From NCBI RefSeq assembly GCF_963678635.1, contig NC_087070.1, positions 16,493,840 to 16,557,839 of the forward strand: a DNA stretch of 64,000 nt, in the 5' to 3' direction. Of this stretch, positions 21,201 to 32,400 are shown piece by piece. Within the stretch, counting starts at the first letter, position 1, and each line of letters opens with the position of its first letter. The notes beneath the pieces were generated by a model, which worked only from the letters and a program-made list of their open reading frames with translations, ran no database searches and had not been told where the DNA came from. The position numbers were made by a program, and so were the translations under genes. This stretch comes from Symsagittifera roscoffensis. Its lineage: Eukaryota; Xenacoelomorpha; Acoela; Convolutidae.

Positions 21201-22982
21201 AAAAGTTTGAGAACTTTGCGCACAGTTACAGGTAGAAGAAGAGAACACAGCTTATGTTTTTTTGCTCAGTAATCCTGACAGATCAGATATTAGGATTACG
21301 CTGTTTAGAGGCGGTAAATTGACAGTCTAATCCCAGTCTATTGCCTTTTGATGACATCTCACGTTTTTTGTACTAAACATAACTTAGAAACTAATTTATT
21401 GGGATTATAAGAAAGTTATATCAAAAGGCGCTTTATACCCAACCCGATAAAGTTCTATAAGTGTAAAATCTCCATCTCCAAAAATATGTATAAGAGAATA
21501 CATTTTTACTCGACAGCCAAAAATGTCATTTTTACTTAATGAAATCAAATTTTTGCTCAAAAACAAATTTTAAATGGTTAGAGCTATTTTTGGAGCAATA
21601 AACATCGTTTATATGCTCCGTGTTGTTGGGCAAAACTGCAGTCGCTGATCAAGGATTTCTGTGGAGATGGGAGCAGCTGATTTTCAAAACATTTATTCGA
21701 TCTAATATTAGACCAACCAAACTTACTTTTGGTGCTCCGGTCCCCCTCAATTTTTGAGGACGTTGGCGGCGACAGGATGTTGGCGGCGACAGGATGTTGG
21801 CGGCGACAGGATGTTGGCGGCGACAGGATGTTGGCGGCGACAGGATTTTAGCGGCGACGGCTCCTTTGGATCAATTTCAGGGTTTGGTCGACCGAAAACT
21901 GAAGTCGGAAGCTAAAATCAAAGACCCCCTTTGGGTGGTCAGAGACTGAATGCCTGAGGGGGTGCGGGTTAGGTCGTCTAAGCACGCAACACATAGATCC
22001 CCTTTTGGGATCCTGCATGTTGTTGTTGAGAGTATTTTTGCTTCTGGGTGAATCATAAACAGCTTTATCTGATTAGCTGGCAGTACCTGGTGGATGAATG
22101 GTTTATAATTATCTTGGGTTCCAGGCATGGATCTCATACCTCGTGAAGAGAGGAAGGTCTTCTATTCAGACGTGCAGTACTCGGAACTCTACCCTGAGCA
22201 TCGGGAGGAGTTTCAAAGAATTGCAGTTACTCCTCGATTTTTCAGAGATATGCCTATCATGAAGGGCGCAAAGGAAGGTTAGAATTTGGCTAAATTTATC
22301 GAATTGTATGGTTTTTGAATGGAGATGTGTTTAAAAATCTATCCCTCTTTAATTTTTCTGTAATAGATTATCGAATAGCAAACGTTTATTTTTTAAAATG
22401 TTACTTGGTTATTTCGCACTGTCATCTCGAAAAAAAAATGAAAGACAATATTCTGGAGAAGTTTTTAAAATGCAGCTTTCTACAATAAAAGTATGTGAAA
22501 ATACTGCATTTGTGGATATGTTCATGTCGGCGATATTGTTAAGTACAGTGACTTGAGAATGTAAAATCGGAAAATTATCAGATCTAAAAAAGTATGCCTT
22601 TGAATTACAGGTATTCCTTTCAATAGTCACGATTTTTCAAAGGACAGCTTTGAACCGGTGGCCTCTCGATATCAATTTCCCCCTCGATGTCGTTTTTGGA
22701 TCAAATAACCTTCAAATTAAATTTAATGACACCTGTTAAAATTGTCACGATCTTCTGCTGAAAATGAGTAAAGTAAGAATTAAACGCTATTAGTTGTAAC
22801 TGATAACTGACTCCAAAGAAGCGCTTCAATATATGGTTCAATTGGACTCAGAGTTTTAAAAAGTAATATATAGACTGTTATTTATTGTTCCGGCCACTAA
22901 TGTATTCGAATTTAAGTATAGCCTATACTGTCTTTTTTATGCAATTGTAGAATTCGAGGATTGCTTCTCTAGGTTCGTTCTC

Positions 22983-23079
<97 letters not shown>

Positions 23080-26000
23080 TAACGGCGCCGCAAAGTATTC
23101 CCTTGGGTACTCCACTCAGAGATTCAGTGCTATCTACAATCCCGAAAGGGTTAAGTTGGTGGCAATTTTTCTCGGTATTATGTCGCTTGCCCCCTTTTTA
23201 CTGCTCTTAAGGATGTATCGCTCGTATTCACGATCGCTAGAATTTCCAAGTGTAATTGAAATCGTATTAATATTGTCCACATACAGATGGCTCTGAATGA
23301 GTGGCTAACATATAATCTAATCAAATGGAAAGGGTCCGCGATTTATCGACTAGTGTTATTCAACTAAACAATTCTTCCTCTCTAGAGAGGCCTAACTACC
23401 CGAATACGCTCAATTATTTTCCACATCTACTCAGTGAGACCTGCTCAAGTTAATATTGTCTCTACGGATCACTAATCCTTTGAGGTACTTTGACTAATCT
23501 CTTTAATTTCGCAACAATGTTCTCTGACTGCGAGAGCCAACTATATACTGTCTCCGCAATAATTGTTCTGACACTTGGAGGCTCTCCAATACCACCAGTG
23601 CCTTATCTTTATTTACACTTAGTTTCGGTTAAAGTCACGCCATTTCCTGCCAATCCTGGCATCCGTTTAATTCACTCCTCCGCACCTGTTTTTTGAATAC
23701 ATCCCTCCTCCTCTCAACACTTCCAAGGGCCAAGTTTAGTTTCTGTTATCAATTATGTCACGCTTAATAGATACCCGGTATGCAGTAGGTGTCACATTTC
23801 GAACAACCAATCAAATGCCATGCGATCCTAATCAACGAATTCCTGACCTCCGTGAACTCTAGCCCACAAGCTCACCTCAACCTCCAGAACATTTTTTGTT
23901 TATTCAGTGCGCCTCACACGTTCTGTTTTTAACAATCCGTTAATGTGTTCGTCCTCCCGCGGGGAGAGGTAGAACTTTTTCATGGTTAGCTAATTCATTT
24001 CGAGCATTAAAAAACTCCATCTACACCCTATTCCAATCCCGACCTTCAAGCTAACAGGGCGAAGTAATTTGTCTATTAGGGGCCAAGTCAAGCCAAACAG
24101 TCACCTCGTGGGAGCCCAGTGAACTTCCCTTCCAATCATTTTCTTTAAGATACTTACTTCGTATGCCGCGCTCCTTTTACTGCCAGTTTTTTCTGGGACT
24201 ACTTTTTTGTTGGTTTTCTATCAGTTCTAGTTGAATAAGTCTAGTTGATTTTCTATTAATAGCTCAGCGATCGTAGCCAAGCTCAATTCAATATTTGCCA
24301 TGTCCACTTCTTCTCGATCAAACACTTCAACTCAATGATTTCGCAGGTTTTTCCTTTCATTTTTTTTATTCCTTTTCCATAGCCCAAATTTACCCCCTAT
24401 TATACGTAGGGTGGCCGACTCTTATCTCAAAGGGTTGAGACTGGGAAACTGGCAACATTCCGGTGTTAATCAAGGTTTTCTATGAATTTTGGTCCTCATT
24501 GTCCAAAGGTCATTCTGGGGTCACCCGGGGTCAATCTTTCCTATTCAACTTCAGAATCTCATGGGGGTTCAAATTAACATTTGAAGGAGTCGCCGGAGGT
24601 TCGTGTCTTCGGGTTTTTTCGTGGTTCGTGTCTGGTGTCTATTGCTGCTATAATTTCAAAATGCGCTCGCTCATTCTTTTGGGTAAATTGCCTATTTCCG
24701 GCGTTTTTCTCAAGTGATGATAACTTCCGGTTCAACCGCTGACTTAAGCTAAAATTGTAATACATGTCCATTGACAACCTATCATAACCCAAAGTTTTGC
24801 CTCCCTGCGTTCAGTGGGTTCGAGATTTTGGGGTGTTTAGTCAACGACTTCTTGGGACGTAACACAGGAAGTAGGGGTCTAGGGGGTCATGTGTTTTAAG
24901 CTTAAGCTTTCCTCAGCTAGGTCTATCACCTATTAAACTTTGGTCCCATTCCAACCGCTGTTTACCGAGTTCCAATATGACTATTTGCACTTCCGGGAAC
25001 CGATATTACTTGGGCCGGGGGGAGGTGTCCTGGTTTTTGCATGCACAGGTCAAATCATCTCTTGTATCCCTCCTATGAGTTTCAATATGGTCTTGTATGG
25101 TTCTCAATAATCAACGTCATAATTATGTCAGGCAAACTCCACTACCGAACAGCGAAAGTCTAAAGGTCACCAAAAACGTGACCGACTTCTAGTTTCGAAA
25201 GTGGAATTTAATTTTCAGATTTTGAAGCGAAATAAAAAATTTACCTATTTATCCAGATTTCTCACATCAGATCAATTTTATCAAAAAGTGCCAAAATTCA
25301 AAGAAAAAAATTGATGCCCATAAAACCCTTTGAATTTTTTTTCTGTTTGCCTGCCTTCAGTGGCTCTTTTCCATTTGTATGTTGGCTATGCTTGTTTTGC
25401 CAACTCTTAATTTTTCTAAAGGATCTTATGACCAGAATGCATACTTACCTCAAGAGAGCGATTTTGATCAAAACATTGTTGCAAAAATGACAAAAAACAG
25501 CATTTCGGCTCATTTTTGGAGTAGCTTGCTTGCGGCGCAGGAATTTATGTCTTCGATTGGTAACATCTTTTTGGTTTTTGAATGGTGAATTTAACCGTTA
25601 CTTGTTATGATAATAACAAGCGTTTGTTCTAATGCTTAGAAAATAACAAAAAAACATGCAGTGAGCTTTGACATTGGGTCTGGTTTTTTTCAGCCCTGGA
25701 GAAATTGAATGGTAGATATACACTGTTCATCTGCTCAGCACCTATGACGCTGTTCCACGACTGTGTGAGAGAAAAGTACGAGTGGGTTGAGGAGCACTTG
25801 GGATTCGAGTTCACCAAACAGATCATTCTTACCAGAGATAAAACTGTAGTATCAGGCAAGATTAATAGGTTATAGATTAATAGGATATACAATATTGTAA
25901 CCGTGGAGAAGATTGATGAAAACTATCATTGAAATAGAACACGGGCAAAAAAGGGGCGGGGAGAGGTAGAACTTTTTCATGGTTAGCTAATTCATTTCGA

Positions 26001-28386
26001 GCATTAAAAAACTCCATCTACACCCTATTCCAATCCCGACCTTCAAGCTAACAGGGCGAAGTAATTTGTCTATTAGGGGCCAAGTCAAGCCAAACAGTCA
26101 CCTCGTGGGAGCCCAGTGAACTTCCCTTCCAATCATTTTATTTAAGATACTTACTTCGTATGCCGCGCTCCTTTTACTGCCAGTTTTTTCTGGGACTACT
26201 TTTTGTTGGTTTTCTATCAGTTCTAGTTGAATAAGTCTAGTTGATTTTCTATTAATAGCTCAGCGATCGTAGCCAAGCTCAATTCAATATTTGCCATGTC
26301 CACTTCTTCTCAATCAAACACTTCAACTCAATGATTTCGCAGGTTTTTCCTTTCATTTTTTTTATTCCTTTTCCATAGCCCAAATTTACCCCCTATTATA
26401 CGTAGGGTGGCCGACTCTTATCTCAAAGGGTTGAGACTGGGAAACTGGCAACATTCCGGTGTTAATCAAGGTTTTCTATGAATTTTGGTCCTCATTGTCC
26501 AAAGGTCATTCTGGGGTCACCCGGGGTCAATCTTTCCTATTCAACTTCAGAATCTCATGGGGGTTCAAATTAACATTTGAAGGAGTCGCCGGAGGTTCGT
26601 GTCTTCGGGTTTTTTCGTGGTTCGTGTCTGGTGTCTATTGCTGCTATAATTTCAAAATGCGCTCGCTCATTCTTTTGGGTAAATTGCCTATTTCCGGTGT
26701 TTTTCTCAAGTGATGATAACTTCCGGTTCAACCGCTGACTTAAGCTAAAATTGTAATACATGTCCATTGACAACCTATCATAACCCAAAGTTTTGCCTCC
26801 CTGCGTTCAGTGGGTTCGAGATTTTGGGGTGTTTAGTCAACGACTTCTTGGGACGTAACACAGGAAGTAGGGGTCTAGGGGGTCATGTGTTTTAAGCTTA
26901 AGCTTTCCTCAGCTAGGTCTATCACCTATTAAACTTTGGTCCCATTCCAACCGCTGTTTACCGAGTTCCAATATGACTATTTGCACTTCCGGGAACCGAT
27001 ATTACTTGGGCCGGGGGGAGGTGTCCTGGTTTTTGCATGCACAGGTCAAATCATCTCTTGTATCCCTCCTATGAGTTTCAATATGGTCTTGTATGGTTCT
27101 CAATAATCAACGTCATAATTATGTCAGGCAAACTCCACTACCGAACAGCGAAAGTCTAAAGGTCACCAAAAACGTGACCGACTTCTAGTTTCGAAAGTGG
27201 AATTTAATTTTCAGATTTTGAAGCGAAATAAAAAATTTACCTATTTATCCAGATTTCTCACATCAGATCAATTTTATCAAAAAGTGCCAAAATTCAAAGA
27301 AAAAAATTGATGCCCATAAAACCCTTTGAATTTTTTTTCTGTTTGCCTGCCTTCAGTGGCTCTTTTCCATTTGTATGTTGGCTATGCTTGTTTTGCCAAC
27401 TCTTAATTTTTCTAAAGGATCTTATGACCAGAATGCATACTTACCTCAAGAGAGCGATTTTGATCAAAACATTGTTGCAAAAATGACAAAAAACAGCATT
27501 TCGGCTCATTTTTGGAGTAGCTTGCTTGCGGCGCAGGAATTTATGTCTTCGATTGGTAACATCTTTTTGGTTTTTGAATGGTGAATTTAACCGTTACTTG
27601 TTATGATAATAACAAGCGTTTGTTCTAATGCTTAGAAAATAACAAAAAAACATGCAGTGAGCTTTGACATTGGGTCTGGTTTTTTTCAGCCCTGGAGAAA
27701 TTGAATGGTAGATATACACTGTTCATCTGCTCAGCACCTATGACGCTGTTCCACGACTGTGTGAGAGAAAAGTACGAGTGGGTTGAGGAGCACTTGGGAT
27801 TCGAGTTCACCAAACAGATCATTCTTACCAGAGATAAAACTGTAGTATCAGGCAAGATTAATAGGTTATAGATTAATAGGATATACAATATTGTAACCGT
27901 GGAGAAGATTGATGAAAACTATCATTGAAATAGAACACGGGCAAAAAAGGGGCAAGTTTTTGATAGCAAAAAGGGGCAAGTTTTTGAAAGCAAAAAGGGG
28001 CAATTTTTTCTTTACCCAGGAGCTGTCCGGTAAATGCAAATGATCTAATTAATGAGATACACCCTAGTTATGTCTTTAGTTGTGTAAGGAAAGTGAAAAT
28101 ACAGTATCGATAAAAGCAAAAGTTCAAGCACTGCACTTGGTTTGCTAGCCAAGGTTTCAATTATGTACTGTGGCGAAATTTTTTCGAGGTGGTGCAACTA
28201 TTGTAATCTATGGCCTTTGCAGGAGCAGTTCTGATAGACGATAAACCCAAAATAAAAGGATGCATGGCTCCATCGTGGAAACACATTGTGTTTGATCAGC
28301 CCTATAATGAAGAATCAGAAACAGAATTCCGAGTTAAAAACTGGGACGAAGTTGACAAGTTGTGTGAATATATTGACTCTTTGTAG
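18202..28386 (+). CDS. 5'(3')-deoxyribonucleotidase (NT5C/NT5M type), four exons, exon 3 duplicated
   Basis: Exons 18202-18325, 22125-22277, 25694-25855 (or its copy 27690-27851) and 28223-28386 give 200 residues with one exon 3; mammalian NT5C has about 201. This HAD-family enzyme dephosphorylates deoxyribonucleoside 5'(3')-monophosphates, mainly dUMP and dTMP, to limit dNTP pools. HAD motifs: VLVDMDGVIVD with catalytic D20 and D22, FICSAP with S107, TRDKT with K142, and LIDDK with D152/D153. SWKHIVF near the C terminus matches the family's SWEHILF. All introns are phase 1. The exon 3 donor is cag|gcaag, a GC-AG intron, in both copies. Because exon 3 is 162 nt and phase-symmetric, including both copies would add 54 residues in frame. 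I see no mitochondrial presequence, which suggests a cytosolic (NT5C-like) product. The large introns hold LINE relics and microsatellites. Confidence 0.9.
18326..19870. other. Intron 1 of the nucleotidase, first part
   Basis: AT-rich and noncoding. The T-rich open frame near 18700-19030 has no recognisable protein features and is judged spurious. Confidence 0.45.
19870..20930 (+). pseudogene. Decayed non-LTR retrotransposon, endonuclease part
   Basis: In nucleotidase intron 1. GDGVGIYVENSINY (19926-19967) matches the GGGVxxYVKNxL block of LINE apurinic endonucleases. About 130 codons later WIDLYFT and then LSDHHCFVLN (20341-20370) match the L-I-D-x-x-x-T and SDH blocks of the same domain. 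A following open segment (20669-20920) fits the linker toward the reverse transcriptase. Stops and frameshifts lie between the blocks, so it is dead. Its orientation is the same as the host gene. Confidence 0.65.
21590..21745 (+). pseudogene. Possible LINE reverse-transcriptase C-terminal scrap
   Basis: KTFIRSNIRPTKLTFGAPV (around 21687-21743) resembles the LYKSxIRPxLEYGxPVW block after the RT domain of non-LTR elements. It lies 0.7 kb downstream of the endonuclease relic in the same orientation, so it may be the other end of the same insertion. This is a single weak motif. Confidence 0.3.
21763..21862 (+). repeat. GC-rich 17-bp minisatellite
   Basis: Five exact tandem units of gttggcggcgacaggat (21763-21847) and a sixth diverged unit. 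It is conspicuously GC-rich against its AT-rich surroundings and lies about 260 bp upstream of nucleotidase exon 2. Confidence 0.93.
22979..23079 (+). repeat. Compound (CT)n(GT)n microsatellite
   Basis: About 50 bp of CT repeats followed by about 50 bp of GT repeats in nucleotidase intron 2. Confidence 0.95.
23080..23170 (-). pseudogene. LINE reverse-transcriptase motif fragment
   Basis: Reading on minus, LSGVPKGILCGAV matches the SGVPQGSxLGPLL block (motif B) of LINE reverse transcriptases. The microsatellite directly abuts the fragment. The flanking sequence is too decayed to extend the match. Confidence 0.4.
23959..25955 (+). repeat. Tandem duplication (2.0 kb), unit 1, with nucleotidase exon 3
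   Basis: It matches 25956-27951 with an offset of 1996-1997 bp. I noted only a few substitutions (for example near 24141, 24315 and 24702) and one T indel near 24205. The unit starts at gcggggagaggtag and holds part of intron 2, a family-A repeat and exon 3 with its GC donor. Confidence 0.93.
25120..25395 (+). repeat. Family A repeat inside duplication unit 1
   Basis: It contains ggcaaactccactaccgaac, ctagtttcgaaagtggaatt, gcgaaataaaaaattta and tgtttgcctgccttcagtgg in the family order. The same copy is repeated at 27116-27391. Confidence 0.6.
25956..27951 (+). repeat. Tandem duplication (2.0 kb), unit 2, with second exon 3
   Basis: Near-identical copy of 23959-25955. Exon 3 (27690-27851) is unchanged, including the acceptor ttttttcag and the GC donor. 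Confidence 0.93.
27938..28008 (+). repeat. 24-bp minisatellite at the duplication breakpoint
   Basis: Three tandem copies of a unit like caaaaaggggcaagtttttg. In unit 1 only the first copy is present (25945-25956), directly joined to the gcgggg at the start of unit 2. The duplication breakpoint therefore lies in this G-rich repeat. Confidence 0.8.
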
Positions 28387-28755
28387 AGTTCAAGTTGGCT
28401 GCTTCTTCGATTTCGAAGAAGCTCTTACTTCTATTACTTGCACATTGTCATTCTTGTTCAGGGTAAAGACTATTTTTGGTGCTTCCACTACTTTCAAAAT
28501 ACCAATCAAATTGAACCATGATTGATTATTGCGAAAATTATGGTTTTTATGTTGAACTTCATTTCAGTCACACCGCCAAATTAATATTTTTCTCTTGTAA
28601 ATTTGCATATGTTTTAATGTATAAATCTTCACTTATTGGAACTTGTAAGATAGCTTTTTGGATACTTTTTTTTCAGTTTTAGTGATAGTTTTTCACAAAC
28701 AAAAGCGCCAACCATCATTGTAGTCTATTTTGATTTCAATGAGAGTGTAATAGTC

Positions 28756-28761
28756 AATAAA
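28756..28761 (+). promoter_or_regulatory. Poly(A) signal AATAAA of the nucleotidase gene
   Basis: First canonical AATAAA I noticed after the stop at 28386, about 370 nt downstream. Confidence 0.4.
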
Positions 28762-29046
28762 CAATCCTCGAAAGTAAAAAAATAACCTGACGGGGGTAAC
28801 TTGGTCGTTTTTTCTTAACAAAGATCTTGCATCAATTGTTGCCTAAGTATTGAATTTCCATTTAGACTTTAATTTAGTTACCTTATATGGGGCTACCAAT
28901 GTTCATTGTATTAGTCAACAGGATTCTTAAACGTAGATCATATGTTCTCAAATCGATATGCGGCCACTCTTTATTAGGTGTTGATTAGTCCTACCCTCTG
29001 TTGGCAAGATCGCAACACGTTGCGCGACTGCGGCGGTCACTATTAT

Positions 29047-29140
29047 TGGCTGAAATTCCTCTGGCTGAATTGTCTGCATACTTTTGGCTGAATTGTCTGA
29101 ATTTCAAATCGGCTGAATTGTCTTTGGCCGAATTGTCTGG
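29047..29140 (+). repeat. Imperfect ~20-bp tandem repeat
   Basis: Five copies of ggctgaattgtct-like units with variable spacers, lying between the nucleotidase and CHAF1B. Confidence 0.75.
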
Positions 29141-29197
29141 ATGCGTTTGGAAATATTTCACCATGAAAATAAAACGAAAAAGAGTTAGATAATCTTT

Positions 29198-29273
29198 GAA
29201 GAAAGTAAGGAGTTATTAGCCAGTTTTCAAGTGAAAACAAATGAAAACTGGCTAATAACTCCTTACTTTCTTC
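29198..29273. repeat. Perfect 30-bp hairpin
   Basis: The arms 29198-29227 and 29244-29273 are exact reverse complements (core ggagttattagccagtttt) with a 16-nt loop. It is not followed by a T-run and lies about 225 bp upstream of the CHAF1B start. Confidence 0.9.
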
Positions 29274-29488
29274 AATCTTATTTAACAGTAATAACTCATT
29301 ACACAGTTGAGCTTAAATTGTTGTTGTAAGAGCGGCCTTTTTTCAGCTGTTTTCTGCATTTTGACCTTGATTTGATATTCTTTCAAGGACTATTTTTGCT
29401 GTTCTTGAATTGTTTCTTTTTCTTGTTTTTTGTTTGCTTGTGTTTGTCAAGTGCATCTTTGCCTTTGTAATGTTTTTTTTTGATTTTC

Positions 29489-29490
29489 AG
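29489..29490 (+). promoter_or_regulatory. Candidate splice acceptor 8 nt before the CHAF1B ATG
   Basis: A T-rich tract ending tgattttcag lies eight bases before the ATG at 29499. It is the strongest of the acceptor-like sites that precede start codons in this window. Confidence 0.45.
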
Positions 29491-29498
29491 AGTAAGTG

Positions 29499-32400
29499 AT
29501 GAAGTTTGAGCTGCCGGAGATAGCGTGGCACGGCACCCAGCCCATCTACGCCTGTGACTTCCAGACAGTGTCCAACGACAGTGATTTCCGACTGGCAACT
29601 GCAGGCGCAGACAATGACGTCAAACTGTGGAAGATATGGTGCTACGAGGGACAGGTATGATACCATCCGCTTCATATAGACTTCATATGATGACTTCATA
29701 TCACGCTTCATATGATGATTTTTGATTCCTCCTTTTTGAAGACTTTGGGGTTTTCTGACTTTGGAGGGAGTTTTTGAAGATATCTGGGTAATCAAGACTT
29801 ATGGTTCTTTTTTGAGGAATTTTGGGTGTTTTTGATTTTTTGAAGTATTTCTGCTCTGAATTATGTTACCATGAATTTCTTTGGTTTGTATTGTTGATTT
29901 GATTAGTTTTTGCCTCCGGAATTTCCGAAGTAATGGCGTTTAAAAACAATATAAGTGGTAATGTAATAGTGAATTGGTTTCAGGCTTAGAAAAGGCTTAT
30001 TATGTATGTTGTATTTACAATAATTGAAGTATTACCCTGAGAAATGCTTCCGGTCCCCCTTCTCAGACGTTATTGTGTATGAAAATTTTTTTTTTTTAAG
30101 CTGAAGATCGAAGTGCTCTCAATCTTGTCAGACCACAAGCGGTCGGCTAACTGTGTCAAGTTTTGTCCAGTGCTGCTTCAGAACCAGCCAGTGTTGGCCA
30201 GTTGTGATGACGACGGAGTGGTGTGTCTGTGGACCAAATGTGACGACAAGGAGAAATATGCGGCCTCTTTTCTCGACGAGGAGACAGACTTGAACAAAGA
30301 GTATTGGAAGGTTACGAGGACTTTGAGAGGTATGGCTATATGGTGGCTTGTATGATCATTCTAAAGAAAAATTAATTGAAATGCGATCATTTTTACACTT
30401 ACATGAATATATTAAGACCGTAAATGAAATTATTAAGAACCTAGGCAGAAATGGTAATCACCCCATGCAAAAAAAAGCAGAAATGCCAATCACCCCATAG
30501 CTTAGAGTTTGCTGAATAATGGTGATAATTATTTTGACAAGAAAAAACAAATATGTGCAATAAATTAGAACTGAACTCTTAGTTAACGGAGATGTTGTAT
30601 TCGTTGTAATGAAGTGTCAATGAACGTAGTCAAAACAATTATATAGGTCGCAATGATATTTTTCGGCTTTTTTCTCAAACATACTTTTTTCATTAGCGTT
30701 TTGACTTTTGATTTATGTAATTTAATTGGTGATATATTACAATAGGTGCCAGATTCAAGTTAAAAAGCTGAAGCGAAATTTCTAATATTTTGAACAGTTT
30801 GTATTATTTCAAAGCCAATTTTTTTGGCAAAAGAAGTGTAAAAATAGAATTTTCGAATAACATTTCATCTGACAGTGTGCTGCATCACAAAATTTATTTT
30901 AGTCCCCTGTACAATTGATTGAAAATGAAACGACTATAGTATGCATAAGAATTGTCAAATTTAATACATCACTTCTCAAATAGTTCTCAAAATGACCACC
31001 TATTGTAACATATCACCAGTTAATTTAATTTCTGCAAGTAAAAGGACGGCAGACACAGCTATCGAACAGCAAAATTGTAGAGGTCATGAAGTACGCGATC
31101 GATCGGCTTCTAGTTTCGAAAGTGGAATTTAGTACTAACATTTCCCAGGAATAAAAATAATTATTGATCCAGTTTTTACACTTGCGAAGCTAGTGTATTA
31201 GTACGAACCTTCTTTTTAACCTAATTCGCAAATTTTGGTGAGGCACTCCAATAAAGGTGGAGCGGCACGCTTACATTTTTTTGATAGCCTGTGCTTTGAA
31301 TTGAGTCTTTGTATTTGGTGCTGAATCACATAGGCAATTTGTTAGCATAGAAAGCTGCTTTATTCGTGACTAGTATTTTTCGGTTGTAAAGACTGAGTGG
31401 CTGAGGGGATAGTGCGTGAGACTCAAAATCCCTTGATTGCAGTAGGTCGCAGATTCGAATCCTACACTAAGCCGAGTTTTTGTTAATATGAGGCTTTTTT
31501 CTACTTTTTCTTTTTTAGCTTGATAGTGCTGCTTTTTGGTCGTGTTTTCGCAAGTGTTTGCGAAGCGCAGCCTCGCCTCTGTGTTTCAAATTCGTTAATT
31601 TTATCTACAAAATGTCAATAATTACTTGTGAATCTTGTTAACTATTCCCCCCCCCCCCTTGGGACCTTGTTAACTATCCCCCCACGCTTTCAAAAATGTC
31701 AAAAACGGATTGAGTTTTTATTTTCGCGCGTTCGTATATGTATTGCTCGCTGTTTATATAATACCTACATAAAAATTTTATATTAATATATTTTCTGAAA
31801 ATTGTTTTAAGCTATCGAAAATGTGGCAGCCAAAGCTGAATTTCTCAAAATGGAAATGGGGGGGGGGGATAGTTAACAAGATCTTCACTTGTTCTCGAAA
31901 TTCAAAGATCTTAAAAGCCATGAGTTTTGTTCCGACCAGTGAAAATATGGAGGAGTTTTGTATTCAGATGTGTTTTTTATTTACACAAGCAATGCTTGTG
32001 ATGTAGTATGAACTAGCTCTTTTTGTCAACTTAAGTCGCAATTATTGTTGCGACGCAAATTTTGTTGCGATAAAATGTGTTCATTTTGAAAGTCATCATT
32101 TTGATCTATAACCAGCTGTTAAGTACAGCCAATGCTAAGGATTTTAACACAGACTATTATTGTTCCCACTTTCGTATTGAAAGTAACGGAATATTTATGC
32201 TCGGGGTGGTTTTTTTCTTCAGATAACTTTCTTTTCAACTAGCCATTTTTGACAGGATTTTTAAAAATCATTCAAAAGTATTTTTGTCCTGAGTTTAAAT
32301 TTGCAAAGATATTTTATCTGTGATCATTTTTCGTAAAGTTATAAGAGTTTTAACATTGCCATTTTGGTCAATTTGGGACAATTGACGCGCGATATATTTC

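Noticed and set aside
22979-23079. CT/GT array considered as a polypyrimidine tract of a splice site
   Set aside because: It is too long and regular and is not followed by an exon that fits the nucleotidase.
24463-24717. 84-codon frame repeated at 26459-26713
   Set aside because: Its repetition is caused by the 2.0 kb tandem duplication; there is no motif and it lies in intron 2 of the nucleotidase.
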